A stretch of DNA of 64,000 nucleotides from Rhodobacteraceae bacterium LMO-JJ12 (GTDB lineage Bacteria > Pseudomonadota > Alphaproteobacteria > Rhodobacterales > Rhodobacteraceae): the NCBI GenBank assembly GCA_021555075.1, contig JAKGBX010000001.1, positions 1,240,001 through 1,304,000 of the forward strand, in the 5' to 3' direction. The notes beneath the pieces are model-generated. The model saw only the letters and a program-made list of their open reading frames with translations. It had not been told where the DNA came from and did not search any database. This document shows positions 32,847 through 43,030 of this stretch, piece by piece. The first letter of the stretch is position 1. The number at the start of each line of letters is the position of its first letter. A program made the translations under genes and the position numbers.

Positions 32847-34013
32847 ATGACGGAGATGGTCTATGGCACGGTGCCGGTACGCGAGGGCGAGCCGGTTTTG
32901 CCGAAATGGTGGCGCACGCTCGACAAGTGGACCTTGTCGTGCATCCTGATCCTGTTTGGCATTGGATTGCTTCTGGGCCTCGCGGCGAGTGTGCCGCTGG
33001 CTGAAAAGAACGGGTTTGGCGCGTTTCATTATGTGATGCGGCAGGGGGTGTTTGGCGGCGTGGCGATTGTTGCGATGCTGATCACCTCGATGATGAATCC
33101 GGATCTGGTGCGCCGACTGGCCGTGCTGGGCTTTCTCGCCGCATTTGTGGCGCTGGCTGGCTTGCCGTTTTTTGGCACTGATTTTGGCAAGGGGGCGATG
33201 CGGTGGTATTCGCTTGGGTTTGCCAGCATACAGCCAAGCGAATTTCTCAAGCCCGGTTTTATCGTGGTGGCCGCGTGGATGATCGCGGCGAGCCAGGAAA
33301 TCAACGGGCCGCCGGGCAAATCGCTGTCGCTGATTCTGGCGGCGCTGATCGTCTTGATGTTGGCCTTGCAGCCCGATTTCGGGCAGGCAGCGTTGATCCT
33401 GTTTGGCTGGGGTGTGATGTATTTCGTGGCCGGCGCGCCGATGATCCTGTTGGTGATCATTGCCGGGTTTGTCGTTTTGGGCGGGTCATTCGCCTATAAT
33501 TCTTCAGAGCATTTCGCGCGCCGGATTGACGGGTTTCTCAACCCTGATGTCGATCCGCGCACGCAGCTTGGCTATGCCGCAAATGCGATCCGCGAGGGCG
33601 GGTTTTTCGGCGTTGGAGTCGGCGAAGGGCAGGTAAAATGGAGCCTGCCGGATGCGCATACCGATTTCATTATTGCCGTGGCGGCGGAAGAATACGGGCT
33701 TGTGCTTGTGCTGGTGATCATTGCGCTTTATGCGACCGTCGTCGTGCGTTCGCTGATGCGACTCATTCGCGAGCGCGATCCGTTCATTCGTCTGGCCGGG
33801 GCCGGTCTTGCCGTGATGTTCGGGGTGCAGGCGATGATCAATATGGGTGTGGCCGTTCGGCTGTTACCGGCCAAGGGGATGACGCTGCCGTTCGTGAGTT
33901 ATGGTGGGTCGTCGCTGATTGCGGGCGGAATTGCGGTGGGCATGCTTCTGGCCTTTACGCGGACACGGCCACAGGGCGGTATCGACGATATTTTCCGGGG
34001 CCGTGGGCGCTAG
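32847..34013 (+). CDS. ftsW: Septal peptidoglycan polymerase FtsW
   Basis: A 388-residue SEDS protein that polymerises septal peptidoglycan with FtsI. SEDS features are RWYSLGFASIQPSEFLKPG, LQPDFGQAAL, HTDFIIAVAAEEYG and KGMTLPFVSYGGSSLIAGG. About ten helices with a cytoplasmic N-terminus of ~30 residues. It is the first gene of the distal dcw cluster here; murD and the proximal genes (ftsI, murE, murF, mraY) are not upstream, where a cupin gene sits instead. Confidence 0.95.
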   Translation: MTEMVYGTVPVREGEPVLPKWWRTLDKWTLSCILILFGIGLLLGLAASVPLAEKNGFGAFHYVMRQGVFGGVAIVAMLITSMMNPDLVRRLAVLGFLAAFVALAGLPFFGTDFGKGAMRWYSLGFASIQPSEFLKPGFIVVAAWMIAASQEINGPPGKSLSLILAALIVLMLALQPDFGQAALILFGWGVMYFVAGAPMILLVIIAGFVVLGGSFAYNSSEHFARRIDGFLNPDVDPRTQLGYAANAIREGGFFGVGVGEGQVKWSLPDAHTDFIIAVAAEEYGLVLVLVIIALYATVVVRSLMRLIRERDPFIRLAGAGLAVMFGVQAMINMGVAVRLLPAKGMTLPFVSYGGSSLIAGGIAVGMLLAFTRTRPQGGIDDIFRGRGR

Positions 34014-34023
34014 GGCGTTGGAT

Positions 34024-34050
34024 GGTGGGCATGATGCCCAACCTACGAGG
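34024..34050 (+). repeat. Hairpin + TACGAGG element before murG
   Basis: GGTGGGC-atgat-GCCCAACC (one bulged A) is followed by TACGAGG, whose GAGG is the murG ribosome site, six bases before the ATG. A near-identical element precedes recN. Confidence 0.6.
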
Positions 34051-34055
34051 GTGAG

Positions 34056-35159
34056 ATGGCAGAGCGGCAGAAACTTCTCGTAATCGCGGCAGGTGGCACT
34101 GGCGGGCATATGTTTCCTGCACAGGCGCTGGCCGAGGTGATGTTGCGCAAGGGGTGGCGAGTGAAGCTCAGCACCGATGCGCGCGGAGCACGATATACTG
34201 GTGGATTTCCCCATTCCGTCGAGATCGAGCAGGTGGCAAGCGCCACCTTTGCGCGTGGCGGGATGCTGGCCAAACTGGCGGTGCCGTTTCGCATTGCGGG
34301 TGGTGTTTTGGGCCAGGTCTGGCGGATGCGGCGCGACCGGCCTGATGTGGTGATCGGCTTTGGTGGCTATCCGGCGATCCCGGCAATGGCTGCGGCCTGG
34401 GTCTTGCGGCTGCCACGGATGATACATGAACAGAATGGCGTGTTGGGGCGGGTGAACCGGATCTTCGCGCGACGGGTTGATGTGGTGGCCTGTGGAACGT
34501 GGCCGACCGAGCTGCCCGAGGGAGTCGAAGGCATTCACACGGGCAATCCGGTGCGGGCGGCCGTGTTGGAGCGCGCCAATGCGGCATATATCACGCCGGG
34601 CGAATATCCGATGTCGATCCTGGTGATCGGGGGCAGCCAGGGCGCGCGCATTCTGAGCGATGTGGTGCCGCCCGCGATTGCCGAATTGCCCCATGACATG
34701 TTGCAATATGTCCGGGTGAGCCATCAGGCGCGCGACGAGGATGGCGAGCGCGTAAAACAATATTATAACGATCAGGGCATTGCCGCAGATGTGCAGCCGT
34801 TCTTTCAGGATGTGCCGCGCCGGATGAGCGAGGCGCAATTGGTGATTTCGCGCTCGGGGGCGTCTTCGGTCGCGGATATCAGCGTGATCGGGCGGCCCGC
34901 GATCCTGATCCCCTATGCAGCGGCGGCGGGCGATCATCAGAGCGCCAACGCGCGCGGATTGGCGGCGGCGGGCGGGGCGATTGTGATCCCCGAGAAGAAA
35001 CTGAGCGTAACGGTGATGGGCGAGCAGATCAACGCGGTGCTGAGCCAGCCGCAGGGCGCGCGCGCGATGGCGCAGGCGGCGGTTTCGGTGGGCAAGCCGG
35101 AGGCGACGGACGAGTTGGTGGCGCTGGTAGAGCAGCTTGCGGGTGAGCCGGGATATTGA
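34056..35159 (+). CDS. murG: UDP-GlcNAc:lipid I N-acetylglucosaminyltransferase MurG
   Basis: A 367-residue peripheral membrane glycosyltransferase converting lipid I to lipid II. The N-terminal loop [12 protein letters not shown] is the family signature. [23 protein letters not shown] and [11 protein letters not shown] follow, and the nucleotide-sugar site includes [11 protein letters not shown] and [14 protein letters not shown]. It lies 42 bases downstream of ftsW. Confidence 0.97.
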   Translation: MAERQKLLVIAAGGTGGHMFPAQALAEVMLRKGWRVKLSTDARGARYTGGFPHSVEIEQVASATFARGGMLAKLAVPFRIAGGVLGQVWRMRRDRPDVVIGFGGYPAIPAMAAAWVLRLPRMIHEQNGVLGRVNRIFARRVDVVACGTWPTELPEGVEGIHTGNPVRAAVLERANAAYITPGEYPMSILVIGGSQGARILSDVVPPAIAELPHDMLQYVRVSHQARDEDGERVKQYYNDQGIAADVQPFFQDVPRRMSEAQLVISRSGASSVADISVIGRPAILIPYAAAAGDHQSANARGLAAAGGAIVIPEKKLSVTVMGEQINAVLSQPQGARAMAQAAVSVGKPEATDELVALVEQLAGEPGY

Positions 35160-35211
35160 AGTGCGATCCCGATGGGTCGACAGTTAAAGAAAGTTAAAGG
35201 CGGGACAGGCG

Positions 35212-36612
35212 ATGAATGCAGCGGCGACGAAACTTCCCGGTGATGTGGGGCCGATTCATTTCGTGGGTATTGGCGGGATCGGCATGTCGGGGATTGCCGA
35301 GGTGCTGCTTGATCATGGCTTTGTCGTGCAAGGCTCGGATCTGAAGCGCACGAAGATTACGGATCGGCTGGAAGCGGCGGGTGCGACGATCTTTGAAGGT
35401 CAGAAGGCGGAGAATCTGGAGGGGGCCGAGGTTGTTGTGATCTCATCCGCGATCAAGCGGGGCAACCCTGAGCTGGACGAAGCGCGCCTGCGCGGATTGC
35501 CGGTGGTGCGGCGCGCCGAGATGCTGGCCGAGCTGATGCGGCTAAAGTCGAACATTGCGGTGGCGGGCACCCACGGCAAGACCACCACGACGACGATGGT
35601 GGCAGCGCTGCTGGATCACGGCAAATTCGACCCTACGGTGATCAATGGCGGGATCATCCACGCCTATGGCAGCAATGCCCGCGTGGGGCAGGGCGAGTGG
35701 ATGGTGGTTGAGGCCGATGAGAGCGATGGCACCTTCAACCGGTTGCCCGCGACCATCGCCATCGTTACCAATATCGACCCAGAGCATATGGAGCATTGGG
35801 GCACCGAGGAGGCGCTTCACAAGGGATTCGAGGAGTTCGTTTCGAATATTCCTTTCTATGGTCTGGCGGTGTGCTGCACGGATGATGCGGATGTTCAGGT
35901 TTTGGTGGGCAAGCTTACCGACCGACGCGTGGTTACCTTCGGCTTTAACGCGCAGGCGGATGTGCGGGCGGTGAACCTCAGCTATGCCAAGGGCATGGCA
36001 CATTTTGATATTGCCTTGCAAAATGAGGGTAAGGTGATCGAGAATTGCATCTTGCCGATGCCCGGCGATCACAATGTTTCGAACGCGCTGAGTGCTGTGG
36101 CGGTGGCGCGCCATCTGGGCATGAAGACCGATGAGATCCGCGATGCACTTGCCGCGTTTGGCGGGGTGAACCGACGCTTTACCCGAGTGGGTGAGGTCAA
36201 TGGCGTGACCATCATCGACGATTATGGCCACCATCCGACCGAGATCGCAGCCGTGCTCAAGGCGGCGCGGCAGGCCACGGAAGGGCGCATTATCGCGGTA
36301 CATCAACCGCATCGCTATTCCCGCCTGCACCATCATTTCGATGCGTTCTGCTCGTGCTTCAACGAGGCCGATGTGGTGGCCATTGCCGAAGTTTACGGCG
36401 CCGGAGAAGAGCCGATCGAGGGGGCGACCCGCGATGGTCTGGTGGCCGGGCTTATCGCGCATGGCCACAGGCATGCACGCGCGATTGACGATCTGGACGA
36501 TCTGGTGCGGCTGGTGAAGGAACAGGCGCAGCCGGGCGATATGGTGGTTTGTCTCGGAGCCGGGACGATCAGCGCCTGGGCCAATGCGCTGCCCGAGAAG
36601 TTGTCGACGTAG
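35212..36612 (+). CDS. murC: UDP-N-acetylmuramate--L-alanine ligase
   Basis: A 466-residue Mur ligase adding the first L-alanine of the peptide stem. The N-terminal Rossmann motif is [14 protein letters not shown]. The ATP site is [11 protein letters not shown] near residue 120. The central domain has [10 protein letters not shown] and [11 protein letters not shown], and the C-terminal domain [14 protein letters not shown] and HQPHRYSR. It is followed directly by an intergenic repeat rather than murB. Confidence 0.97.
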   Translation: MNAAATKLPGDVGPIHFVGIGGIGMSGIAEVLLDHGFVVQGSDLKRTKITDRLEAAGATIFEGQKAENLEGAEVVVISSAIKRGNPELDEARLRGLPVVRRAEMLAELMRLKSNIAVAGTHGKTTTTTMVAALLDHGKFDPTVINGGIIHAYGSNARVGQGEWMVVEADESDGTFNRLPATIAIVTNIDPEHMEHWGTEEALHKGFEEFVSNIPFYGLAVCCTDDADVQVLVGKLTDRRVVTFGFNAQADVRAVNLSYAKGMAHFDIALQNEGKVIENCILPMPGDHNVSNALSAVAVARHLGMKTDEIRDALAAFGGVNRRFTRVGEVNGVTIIDDYGHHPTEIAAVLKAARQATEGRIIAVHQPHRYSRLHHHFDAFCSCFNEADVVAIAEVYGAGEEPIEGATRDGLVAGLIAHGHRHARAIDDLDDLVRLVKEQAQPGDMVVCLGAGTISAWANALPEKLST

Positions 36613-36626
36613 CACCCCAGTAAGAC

Positions 36627-36708
36627 GTGGGGGGCTGGCCCCCACACCGCAGGAAAAAGCGGGGGGCCAGCCCCCCACACCCCCCGGAATATTTCCGGCA
36701 AGATGAAG
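36627..36708. repeat. Intergenic palindromic repeat, copy 3
   Basis: GTGGGGGGCTGGCCCCCAC and GGGGGGCCAGCCCCCCAC are followed by the core CCCCCGGAATATTTCCGGCA and AGATGAA. It marks the point where the murC-murB order is interrupted by non-cell-wall genes. Confidence 0.8.
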
Positions 36709-36739
36709 GGGCGGCCCGACCACAGGGGCGGTGGCGAGA

Positions 36740-37933
36740 ATGGCGAAAGAGCTGCAGCGCAGGATCGGACCGGGGCTTTTGACCGCCTATGGCGTGGGCA
36801 TCATGGTGGGCGCGGGGATTTACGTGTTGACCGGGGCGGCCGCCGGGGAAGCGGGGATGTGGGCGCCGCTTGCTTTTCTGCTGGCCGGGTTGGTGGCGTT
36901 TCCCACGGCGCTGAGTTTTGCCGAATTGTCGGCGCGCATTCCCGAGGCGGCGGGCGATAGCGCGTATGTCGAGGCCGGGTTGGGGCTGCATTGGCTGGCT
37001 GTTCTGGTGGGGTTGGTCAATATTTTCGCGGGCACGGTGGCGGCGGCGGCGGTGCTGCGCGGTGGGGTGGGGTATCTGACGTCTTTCGTGGATATCCCGT
37101 TTCTCTGGGCCGTGGTGGGCTTGGGCGTGTTGCTGACCGGGATTGCGATTGTCGGGGTGGTTGAAAGCCTGGCTTTTGCCGCGATCCTGACGGTGATCGA
37201 GGTGTTCGGCCTCGGCATGGTGATCTGGGCTGGATTTGCCGCCGAGCCGGTGGCGGAATTCGTGCTGCCACTGCCGCCTCTTGAATGGCACGGGCTGGCG
37301 GCGGCGACGTTGTTTGCGGTTTTCGCCTTTGTCGGGTTTGACGACATGGTGAACATGGCCGAAGAGGCCCGTGACCCGACCCACACGATGCCGCGCGCAA
37401 TCCTCATCGCATTGCTGATTACGGCGGTGCTTTATGCGTTGGTCTCGCTTGCGGCGGTGCGCGCGGTGCCACGTGAAGTGTTGGGCGCATCACAACGTCC
37501 GCTGGCGTTGGTCTGGGAGGCGGGCATGGGATCAAGCGCCGTATTCCTGAGTGCGATTGCGGTGGCGGCGGCGCTCAATGGTGTGTTGGCGCAGATCGTG
37601 ATGGCGAGCCGTGTGCTGTTCGGATTGGGACGGCGGGCGCCCGAGTTTCGGGTGTTTTATTCAGCGCATGCCCGGTTCGGCACGCCGGTTCTGGCCTCGG
37701 TGCTGGTGGGGGCATTTGTGGTCGGGAGTGCGCTGACTCTGCCGGTGGCGACCTTGGCAGAGGTCACGACCCTGGCGCTGTTGATCGTGTTTGCGATTGT
37801 CAACGCGGCGCTGATCGGGGTGAAGCGGTTGCAGCCGGAGGCGGAGTTTTCGGTCTCGATTTTCTGGCCATGGCTGGGCATTGTGCTGTCACTGGGCTGT
37901 TTTGTGGGCTCGATCATGGGAGGTTTGATGTGA
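36740..37933 (+). CDS. APC-superfamily amino acid permease
   Basis: A 397-residue permease with about twelve helices. The first helix carries GIMVGAGIYVLTG, the substrate-backbone binding loop of APC transporters. FAVFAFVGFDDMVNMAEEARDP, followed by MPRAI, is the conserved helix 6-7 linker. The substrate cannot be inferred. It starts at the ATG within GGCGAGAATGGC; an in-frame GTG nine bases upstream is possible. It overlaps the following small gene by GTGA. Confidence 0.9.
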   Translation: MAKELQRRIGPGLLTAYGVGIMVGAGIYVLTGAAAGEAGMWAPLAFLLAGLVAFPTALSFAELSARIPEAAGDSAYVEAGLGLHWLAVLVGLVNIFAGTVAAAAVLRGGVGYLTSFVDIPFLWAVVGLGVLLTGIAIVGVVESLAFAAILTVIEVFGLGMVIWAGFAAEPVAEFVLPLPPLEWHGLAAATLFAVFAFVGFDDMVNMAEEARDPTHTMPRAILIALLITAVLYALVSLAAVRAVPREVLGASQRPLALVWEAGMGSSAVFLSAIAVAAALNGVLAQIVMASRVLFGLGRRAPEFRVFYSAHARFGTPVLASVLVGAFVVGSALTLPVATLAEVTTLALLIVFAIVNAALIGVKRLQPEAEFSVSIFWPWLGIVLSLGCFVGSIMGGLM

Positions 37934-38208
37934 GCGCATCGCTGATCTTGGGGTGTTTCTGGGTGCTGGCCGCCACCGTGGTGGCGATGCTGCCGATGCG
38001 GCGGCAATATGTGCCGGGGGTGGCATTGCTGATTGTAGCGCCGGTGTTGATCGGATTTATCGGCTGGCAGCATGGCTGGGTCTTTGCCGTGTTCGGGGTG
38101 GCGGCGTTGGTGTCGTTGTTTCGTAAACCGCTGCGCTATTTCTGGGCCAAGGCCAGAGGGAAACAGCCGGAACTGCCTTCAGAATTGCCGCCGGAGCTGC
38201 GCGGATGA
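37930..38208 (+). CDS. DUF2484-type small membrane protein, first copy
   Basis: A 92-residue protein with three hydrophobic segments (LILGCFWVLAATVVAMLPM; GVALLIVAPVLIGFIGW; VFAVFGVAALVSLF) and a short basic/acidic C-terminus. It resembles the Rhodobacterales DUF2484 family found beside murB. The start is GTG overlapping the permease stop. It overlaps the next gene, a paralogue, by ATGA. Function unknown; position suggests a role in envelope growth. Confidence 0.8.
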   Translation: MSASLILGCFWVLAATVVAMLPMRRQYVPGVALLIVAPVLIGFIGWQHGWVFAVFGVAALVSLFRKPLRYFWAKARGKQPELPSELPPELRG

Positions 38209-38459
38209 AGCTGTCTCTGGTCGCGATGTTCTTATGGCTGTTGGTGGCGAATTTGGCGGCGATGCTTCCGTCGCGCGACAACCATTGGCGCAAGGCCTAT
38301 GCCCTGATGGCGCTGGGCGTGCCGCTGTTGGTCTGGATATTCTGGGAAAACCCTTGGTGGGTCGGGTTTTTGGCGATTGCGGGCGCGATGAGCGTGATGC
38401 GTTGGCCTGTGGTATATTCATGGCGATGGTTCAGGCGGAAGTTGGGCAGGGAAGGGTAG
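38205..38459 (+). CDS. DUF2484-type small membrane protein, second copy
   Basis: An 84-residue paralogue of the preceding protein: both begin with a leucine-rich helix ending in AxMLP(M/S)R and continue with a Trp-rich second helix and a basic tail (WRWFRRKLGR). Tandem duplication is the simplest explanation. The ATGA overlap indicates translation coupling. Confidence 0.78.
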   Translation: MKLSLVAMFLWLLVANLAAMLPSRDNHWRKAYALMALGVPLLVWIFWENPWWVGFLAIAGAMSVMRWPVVYSWRWFRRKLGREG

Positions 38460-38463
38460 GATT

Positions 38464-38760
38464 ATGCAATATGTGATACCGGCGGCGTGTCTGTTGGCGG
38501 GAGGCTTGCTTGGCTTCTTCATAGGGCGCACGCAGGCTTGGGGGTTGCTCTGGGGCACAGTGGCGGTCTTGATTGTCGTGGTCGCCTGGCAATGGTTTGA
38601 GGCGCAGAGCGCCACGACGGGTTGGGATGGGATCGCCAGTGTGATCCTGGTATTCCTGTTCCTGATGCCGGGGCTCATGGGGCTTCTTGGCGGGGCGGGC
38701 ATTGCATGGTGGCGGGGGCGGATGCGCGCGTTGGCAGAGGATGCGCGGGATGAGGGCTGA
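38464..38760 (+). CDS. Hypothetical small membrane protein before murB
   Basis: A 98-residue protein with three helices (VIPAACLLAGGLLGFFIG; LWGTVAVLIVVVAWQWF; ASVILVFLFLMPGLMGLLGG) and a charged C-terminus. It lies 4 bases after the second DUF2484 gene and is probably co-transcribed with murB. I do not recognise the family. Confidence 0.75.
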   Translation: MQYVIPAACLLAGGLLGFFIGRTQAWGLLWGTVAVLIVVVAWQWFEAQSATTGWDGIASVILVFLFLMPGLMGLLGGAGIAWWRGRMRALAEDARDEG

Positions 38761-38843
38761 GATTGCGCAACCTTGAGCAGAGCTTGGCTTTCGCGGGGCT
38801 GTATCTTGAGATATGAGGCGCGAAACAGGATGGACGTTGTCTT

Positions 38844-39773
38844 ATGAGTGACATGCCGGAAGTGCGCGGGAAGCTGATCGCCGACCGGATGCTAAGCGAG
38901 TTGACCTGGCTGCGTGTGGGCGGGCCGGCGGATTGGCTGTTCATGCCTGCGGATGCAGAGGATCTGGCGGGGTTTCTTGCCGGTCTTGACGCGGCGGTGC
39001 CGGTGTTCCCGATGGGGGTGGGCAGCAATCTGATCGTGCGCGATGGGGGGTTGCGGGCGGTGGTGATCCGCATGGGGCGCGGGTTTAATCATATCGAGAT
39101 CGAGGGCAACCGCGTGCGGGCGGGTGCGGCGGCGCTGGATGCGCATGTGGCCCGGAAAGCGGCGCAGGCCGGGATTGATCTGGGTTTTCTGCGCACCATT
39201 CCGGGGAGCATTGGCGGCGCGGTGCGGATGAATGCGGGGTGTTACGGTTCGTATGTGGCGGATGTGTTTGTCGAGGCCAAGGCGGTGACACGGGCCGGGG
39301 AGATTGTGACGCTGAGACCCGCAGACCTGTGTTTTGAGTATCGCCAGACGGCGTTGCCCGAAGGGTGGGTGATTGTCGAGGCGACATTTGAAGGGCCAGA
39401 GGGCGATCCCGCAGCATTAGCGGAGCGCATGGAGGCGCAGATCAAGAAGCGCGATGAGACCCAGCCGACCAAGGAACGCAGCGCGGGCAGCACATTTCGC
39501 AACCCTGCCGGGTTTTCCAGCACGGGGCGGGCGGATGACAGCCACGAGTTGAAAGCCTGGAAGGTGATTGACGATGCGGGGATGCGTGGTGCGCGCATTG
39601 GCGGCGCACAAATGAGCGAGAAACATTCCAACTTTTTGATCAATGCCGGGCAGGCAACCGCCGATGATCTTGAGTCCTTGGGCGAATCGGTGCGGAAAAA
39701 GGTTTACGATTCAAGTGGTATCACGCTAGAATGGGAAATTATGAGGGTCGGCGAACCGGCCCCTGGTGAATGA
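38844..39773 (+). CDS. murB: UDP-N-acetylenolpyruvoylglucosamine reductase
   Basis: A 309-residue FAD enzyme completing UDP-MurNAc synthesis. FAD-binding segments [22 protein letters not shown] and [21 protein letters not shown] are present. The catalytic Ser is in [10 protein letters not shown], and the C-terminal Glu in [10 protein letters not shown]. It is separated from murC by the permease/small-protein insert but otherwise keeps the dcw order towards ddl. Confidence 0.97.
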   Translation: MSDMPEVRGKLIADRMLSELTWLRVGGPADWLFMPADAEDLAGFLAGLDAAVPVFPMGVGSNLIVRDGGLRAVVIRMGRGFNHIEIEGNRVRAGAAALDAHVARKAAQAGIDLGFLRTIPGSIGGAVRMNAGCYGSYVADVFVEAKAVTRAGEIVTLRPADLCFEYRQTALPEGWVIVEATFEGPEGDPAALAERMEAQIKKRDETQPTKERSAGSTFRNPAGFSSTGRADDSHELKAWKVIDDAGMRGARIGGAQMSEKHSNFLINAGQATADDLESLGESVRKKVYDSSGITLEWEIMRVGEPAPGE

Positions 39774-39845
39774 CAGGCACATTCAAGACCAATAACCAAA
39801 GGGCCACAGACAAGGCCCGGTGATTTTGAGGCGGTGAGATAGGGT

Positions 39846-40760
39846 ATGTCGGGCAGGACAACCCCCAAGGTGGCAGTGTTGAAGGGCGGCTTTTCGGCCG
39901 AGCGCGAGGTATCGCTTAGCTCGGGGGTGGAATGCGCCAAGGCGTTGCGCACGGCGGGGTATGACGTCGTCGAAATAGATGCCGGCAAGGATTTGGCCGC
40001 AGACCTGCACCGCGTTGCGCCGGATGTGGTCTTTAATGCGTTGCATGGACGCTGGGGCGAAGATGGTTGTGTGCAGGGCCTGCTGGAATGGATGAAGATT
40101 CCTTATACGCATTCGGGTGTGCTTTCATCGGCGTTGGCGATGGACAAACAGAAGACCAAAGAGGCCTATACCGCAGCTGGTCTGCCCTTTGTGGAAAGTG
40201 TTCTGGCGTCGCGCGACGAGATCGAAGCGCGCCATGTGATGGCGCCGCCCTATGTGGTGAAGCCCTATAACGAGGGGTCGAGCGTCGGGGTCTATATTGT
40301 CAAGGAGGCCGCCAATGGGCCGCCGTGCCTTGCGCCGGATCTGCCGGAGGTCTTGATGGTGGAAACCTATGCGCCGGGGCGCGAACTGACCACCTCGGTG
40401 ATGGGGGATCGTGCGCTTTCGGTGACGGATATCATTACTGATGGCTGGTATGACTATCACGCGAAATACGCGACCGGCGGGTCGCGCCATGTGGTGCCTG
40501 CTGATGTGCCGGGCGAGATTTTTGACGCCTGTCTTGATTACGCGGTGCGCGCGCATGACGCGCTGGGCTGTCGTGGGTTGAGCCGGACGGATTTCCGTTG
40601 GGACGAGACGCGCGGGCTTGATGGGCTGATCCTGCTTGAAACCAACACCCAGCCTGGCATGACGCCGACATCGCTGGCGCCTGAACAAGCGGCGCATTGC
40701 GGTATTGATTTCCCCGCGCTCTGCGCCTGGTTGGTGGAGGATGCGTCATGCAATCGCTGA
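39846..40760 (+). CDS. ddl: D-alanine--D-alanine ligase
   Basis: A 304-residue ATP-grasp enzyme making D-Ala-D-Ala. The N-terminal [14 protein letters not shown], the ATP-grasp core [30 protein letters not shown], and the Mg/phosphate site [15 protein letters not shown] followed by APEQA are all present. It overlaps ftsQ by 13 bases. Confidence 0.97.
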   Translation: MSGRTTPKVAVLKGGFSAEREVSLSSGVECAKALRTAGYDVVEIDAGKDLAADLHRVAPDVVFNALHGRWGEDGCVQGLLEWMKIPYTHSGVLSSALAMDKQKTKEAYTAAGLPFVESVLASRDEIEARHVMAPPYVVKPYNEGSSVGVYIVKEAANGPPCLAPDLPEVLMVETYAPGRELTTSVMGDRALSVTDIITDGWYDYHAKYATGGSRHVVPADVPGEIFDACLDYAVRAHDALGCRGLSRTDFRWDETRGLDGLILLETNTQPGMTPTSLAPEQAAHCGIDFPALCAWLVEDASCNR

Positions 40761-41695
40761 GTGCGCGACCAATGCCGGGGGACGAGGGGCAGACGGCACC
40801 GTTGGCTATCTCGCAGTCCAAAACACACGCCAAGGTACTGCCAAAGGGAGACCCGGCGCCGAGCCGTTGGGCCTATCGGCTGCATCGGCTTTGGCTGACT
40901 CCGGCGTTTCGCAAGCTGGTGCGGGTGGGGCTGCCGTTTACGGCCGCGTTGGCGGCGGGGTTGATCTATTTCTCGGACCCTGAGCGACGCGACGCGGTTG
41001 CCATGACGATTTCCGGGTTGCGCGAGGAAATTCACACCCGCCCCGAATTCATGGTCAACCTGATGGCGGTGGACGGGGTGAGCGGTGATGTGAATGAGGA
41101 TATCCGGAAAACCGTGCCGGTGAGCTTTCCTGTGTCGTCCTTTGATCTGGACCTTGAGCAGATCCGCGCCGATGTTGTCGGGCTGGCTGCGGTGAAGAGC
41201 GCCAGCGTGCGCATCCGCAACGGTGGAATTTTGCAGATCGATGTGGTTGAGCGCCAACCGGTGGCGCTTTGGCGTACGGAAGCCGGGCTGGCGTTGGTCG
41301 ATCGCGACGGGGTTTTGCTGGGTCCGGTTGAGGGGCGCAGCGCGCGCGCTGAGTTGCCTTTGATTGCGGGCGAGGGCGCGCAGGTGCAGATTGAAGAGGC
41401 GTTGCAGATCTTTGCGGCAGCGGCCCCTTTGACGGATCGGGTGCGCGGGTTGGTGCGGATAGGTGAGCGGCGTTGGGATCTGGTTTTGGATCGCGATCAG
41501 CGCATCATGCTGCCCGAGAAAAAACCGGTGCAGGCGTTGGAGCGGGTAATCGCGCTGAGCGCGGCGCAGGATATGCTGGCGCGTGACCTTGTGGCAGTGG
41601 ACATGAGGCTGGCGCAGCGGCCGACCATACGGCTTGACGCTGAGGCGGTCGAAAACTGGTGGAAAATCAGGGAATTAACGGTGGGAGCGAACTGA
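40748..41695 (+). CDS. ftsQ: Cell division protein FtsQ
   Basis: A 315-residue bitopic divisome protein. About 50 cytoplasmic residues precede one membrane helix ([17 protein letters not shown]), then a POTRA domain ([20 protein letters not shown] followed by ASVRIRNGG) and the beta domain with [21 protein letters not shown]. It links FtsB/FtsL to the ring. It overlaps the end of ddl and is followed by ftsA after 3 bases. Confidence 0.93.
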   Translation: MQSLSARPMPGDEGQTAPLAISQSKTHAKVLPKGDPAPSRWAYRLHRLWLTPAFRKLVRVGLPFTAALAAGLIYFSDPERRDAVAMTISGLREEIHTRPEFMVNLMAVDGVSGDVNEDIRKTVPVSFPVSSFDLDLEQIRADVVGLAAVKSASVRIRNGGILQIDVVERQPVALWRTEAGLALVDRDGVLLGPVEGRSARAELPLIAGEGAQVQIEEALQIFAAAAPLTDRVRGLVRIGERRWDLVLDRDQRIMLPEKKPVQALERVIALSAAQDMLARDLVAVDMRLAQRPTIRLDAEAVENWWKIRELTVGAN

Positions 41696-41698
41696 GAC

Positions 41699-43030
41699 AT
41701 GATCGAGCTTTATGAATCCCAGCGGGCGATGCGTCATATGCGCAAGGCTGCGATGCAACGCGGTGTGGTGGCTATTCTGGATGTGGGCAGTTCCAAGATT
41801 GCCTGTTTGGTGCTGCGCTTTGACGGTGCCGACCCAACGGTCGGTGGCGAGGTCGGGTCGCTGGCCGGGCAGGCCGGGTTCCGGGTGATCGGGGCGGCGA
41901 CGACACGCTCGCGCGGGGTGCGCTTTGGCGAGATCGACGTGATGAGCGAAACCGAGCGTGCCATTCGCACAGCAGTGCAGGCGGCGCAGAAGATGGCGCA
42001 GGTGCGGGTGGATCATGTGATCGCGTGTTTCTCGGGCGCTGAGCCGCGTTCTTACGGGCTGGCCGGTGAGGTCGATCTGGAAGGCACGGTCGTGACCGAA
42101 CAGGATATCAGCCGGGTGCTGAGCGCCTGCGATGTGCCCGACTATGGAGCCGGGCGCGAGGTCTTGCATGCCCAGCCGGTGAATTTCGCGCTGGATCATC
42201 GCAGCGGGCTGAATGATCCACGCGGGCATATGGGCGCGCGTCTGGCAACGGACATGCATATGGTCACGGTCGGAGCGGCGGCGGTGCAGGATCTGGCGCA
42301 TTGTGTGCGCCGCTGTGATCTGGAGCTGGCCGGGATTGCCTCGTCTGCCTATGTGTCAGGGGTTGCCGCGTTGGTCGAGGACGAGCAGGAGTTGGGGGCG
42401 GCCTGTATTGATATGGGCGGCGGCTCGACGGGTATTTCGATCTTCATGCGCAAGCACATGATCTATTCCGATGCGGTGCGCATGGGTGGCGAGCATGTAA
42501 CCGGCGATATTTCGATGGGTTTGCAGGTACCGCTTACCCTGGCCGAGCGGATCAAGACGTTCTACGGCGGCGTGGTTGCGACTGGCATGGATGATCGCGA
42601 GATGATCGAGTTGGAAAGCGATACCGGCGATTGGGAACATGACCGGCGCAAGGTGAGCCGTGCCGAGTTGATCGGGATCATGCGGCCACGGGTGGAAGAA
42701 ATCCTGGAAGAAGTGCGTGCGCGACTGGATGCCGCCGGGTTCGAGCATCTTCCCAGCCAGCAGATTGTTCTGACCGGGGGCGGAAGCCAGATTCCGGGGC
42801 TTGATGGGCTTGCGTCGAAAATTCTCGGCCAACAGGTTCGGCTGGGGCGGCCTTTGCGCGTCCACGGCTTGCCGCAGGCGGCGACCGGGCCGGGTTTTGC
42901 GTCGGCAGTGGGGATGTGTCTGTTTGCCGCGCATCCACAGGATGAATGGTGGGACTTTGAGTTGCCGGTTGATCGCTATCCCGCACGGTCGTTGAAACGG
43001 GCGGTTAAGTGGTTCAAGGACAACTGGTAA
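41699..43030 (+). CDS. ftsA: Cell division protein FtsA
   Basis: A 443-residue actin-like ATPase tethering FtsZ to the membrane. The phosphate motif is AILDVGSSKIACLV. CIDMGGGSTGISIF is phosphate 2, and QIVLTGGGSQIPGLD the adenosine motif. The C-terminal KRAVKWFKDNW is the amphipathic membrane-targeting helix. It directly follows ftsQ and is separated from ftsZ by an unusually long gap. Confidence 0.96.
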   Translation: MIELYESQRAMRHMRKAAMQRGVVAILDVGSSKIACLVLRFDGADPTVGGEVGSLAGQAGFRVIGAATTRSRGVRFGEIDVMSETERAIRTAVQAAQKMAQVRVDHVIACFSGAEPRSYGLAGEVDLEGTVVTEQDISRVLSACDVPDYGAGREVLHAQPVNFALDHRSGLNDPRGHMGARLATDMHMVTVGAAAVQDLAHCVRRCDLELAGIASSAYVSGVAALVEDEQELGAACIDMGGGSTGISIFMRKHMIYSDAVRMGGEHVTGDISMGLQVPLTLAERIKTFYGGVVATGMDDREMIELESDTGDWEHDRRKVSRAELIGIMRPRVEEILEEVRARLDAAGFEHLPSQQIVLTGGGSQIPGLDGLASKILGQQVRLGRPLRVHGLPQAATGPGFASAVGMCLFAAHPQDEWWDFELPVDRYPARSLKRAVKWFKDNW

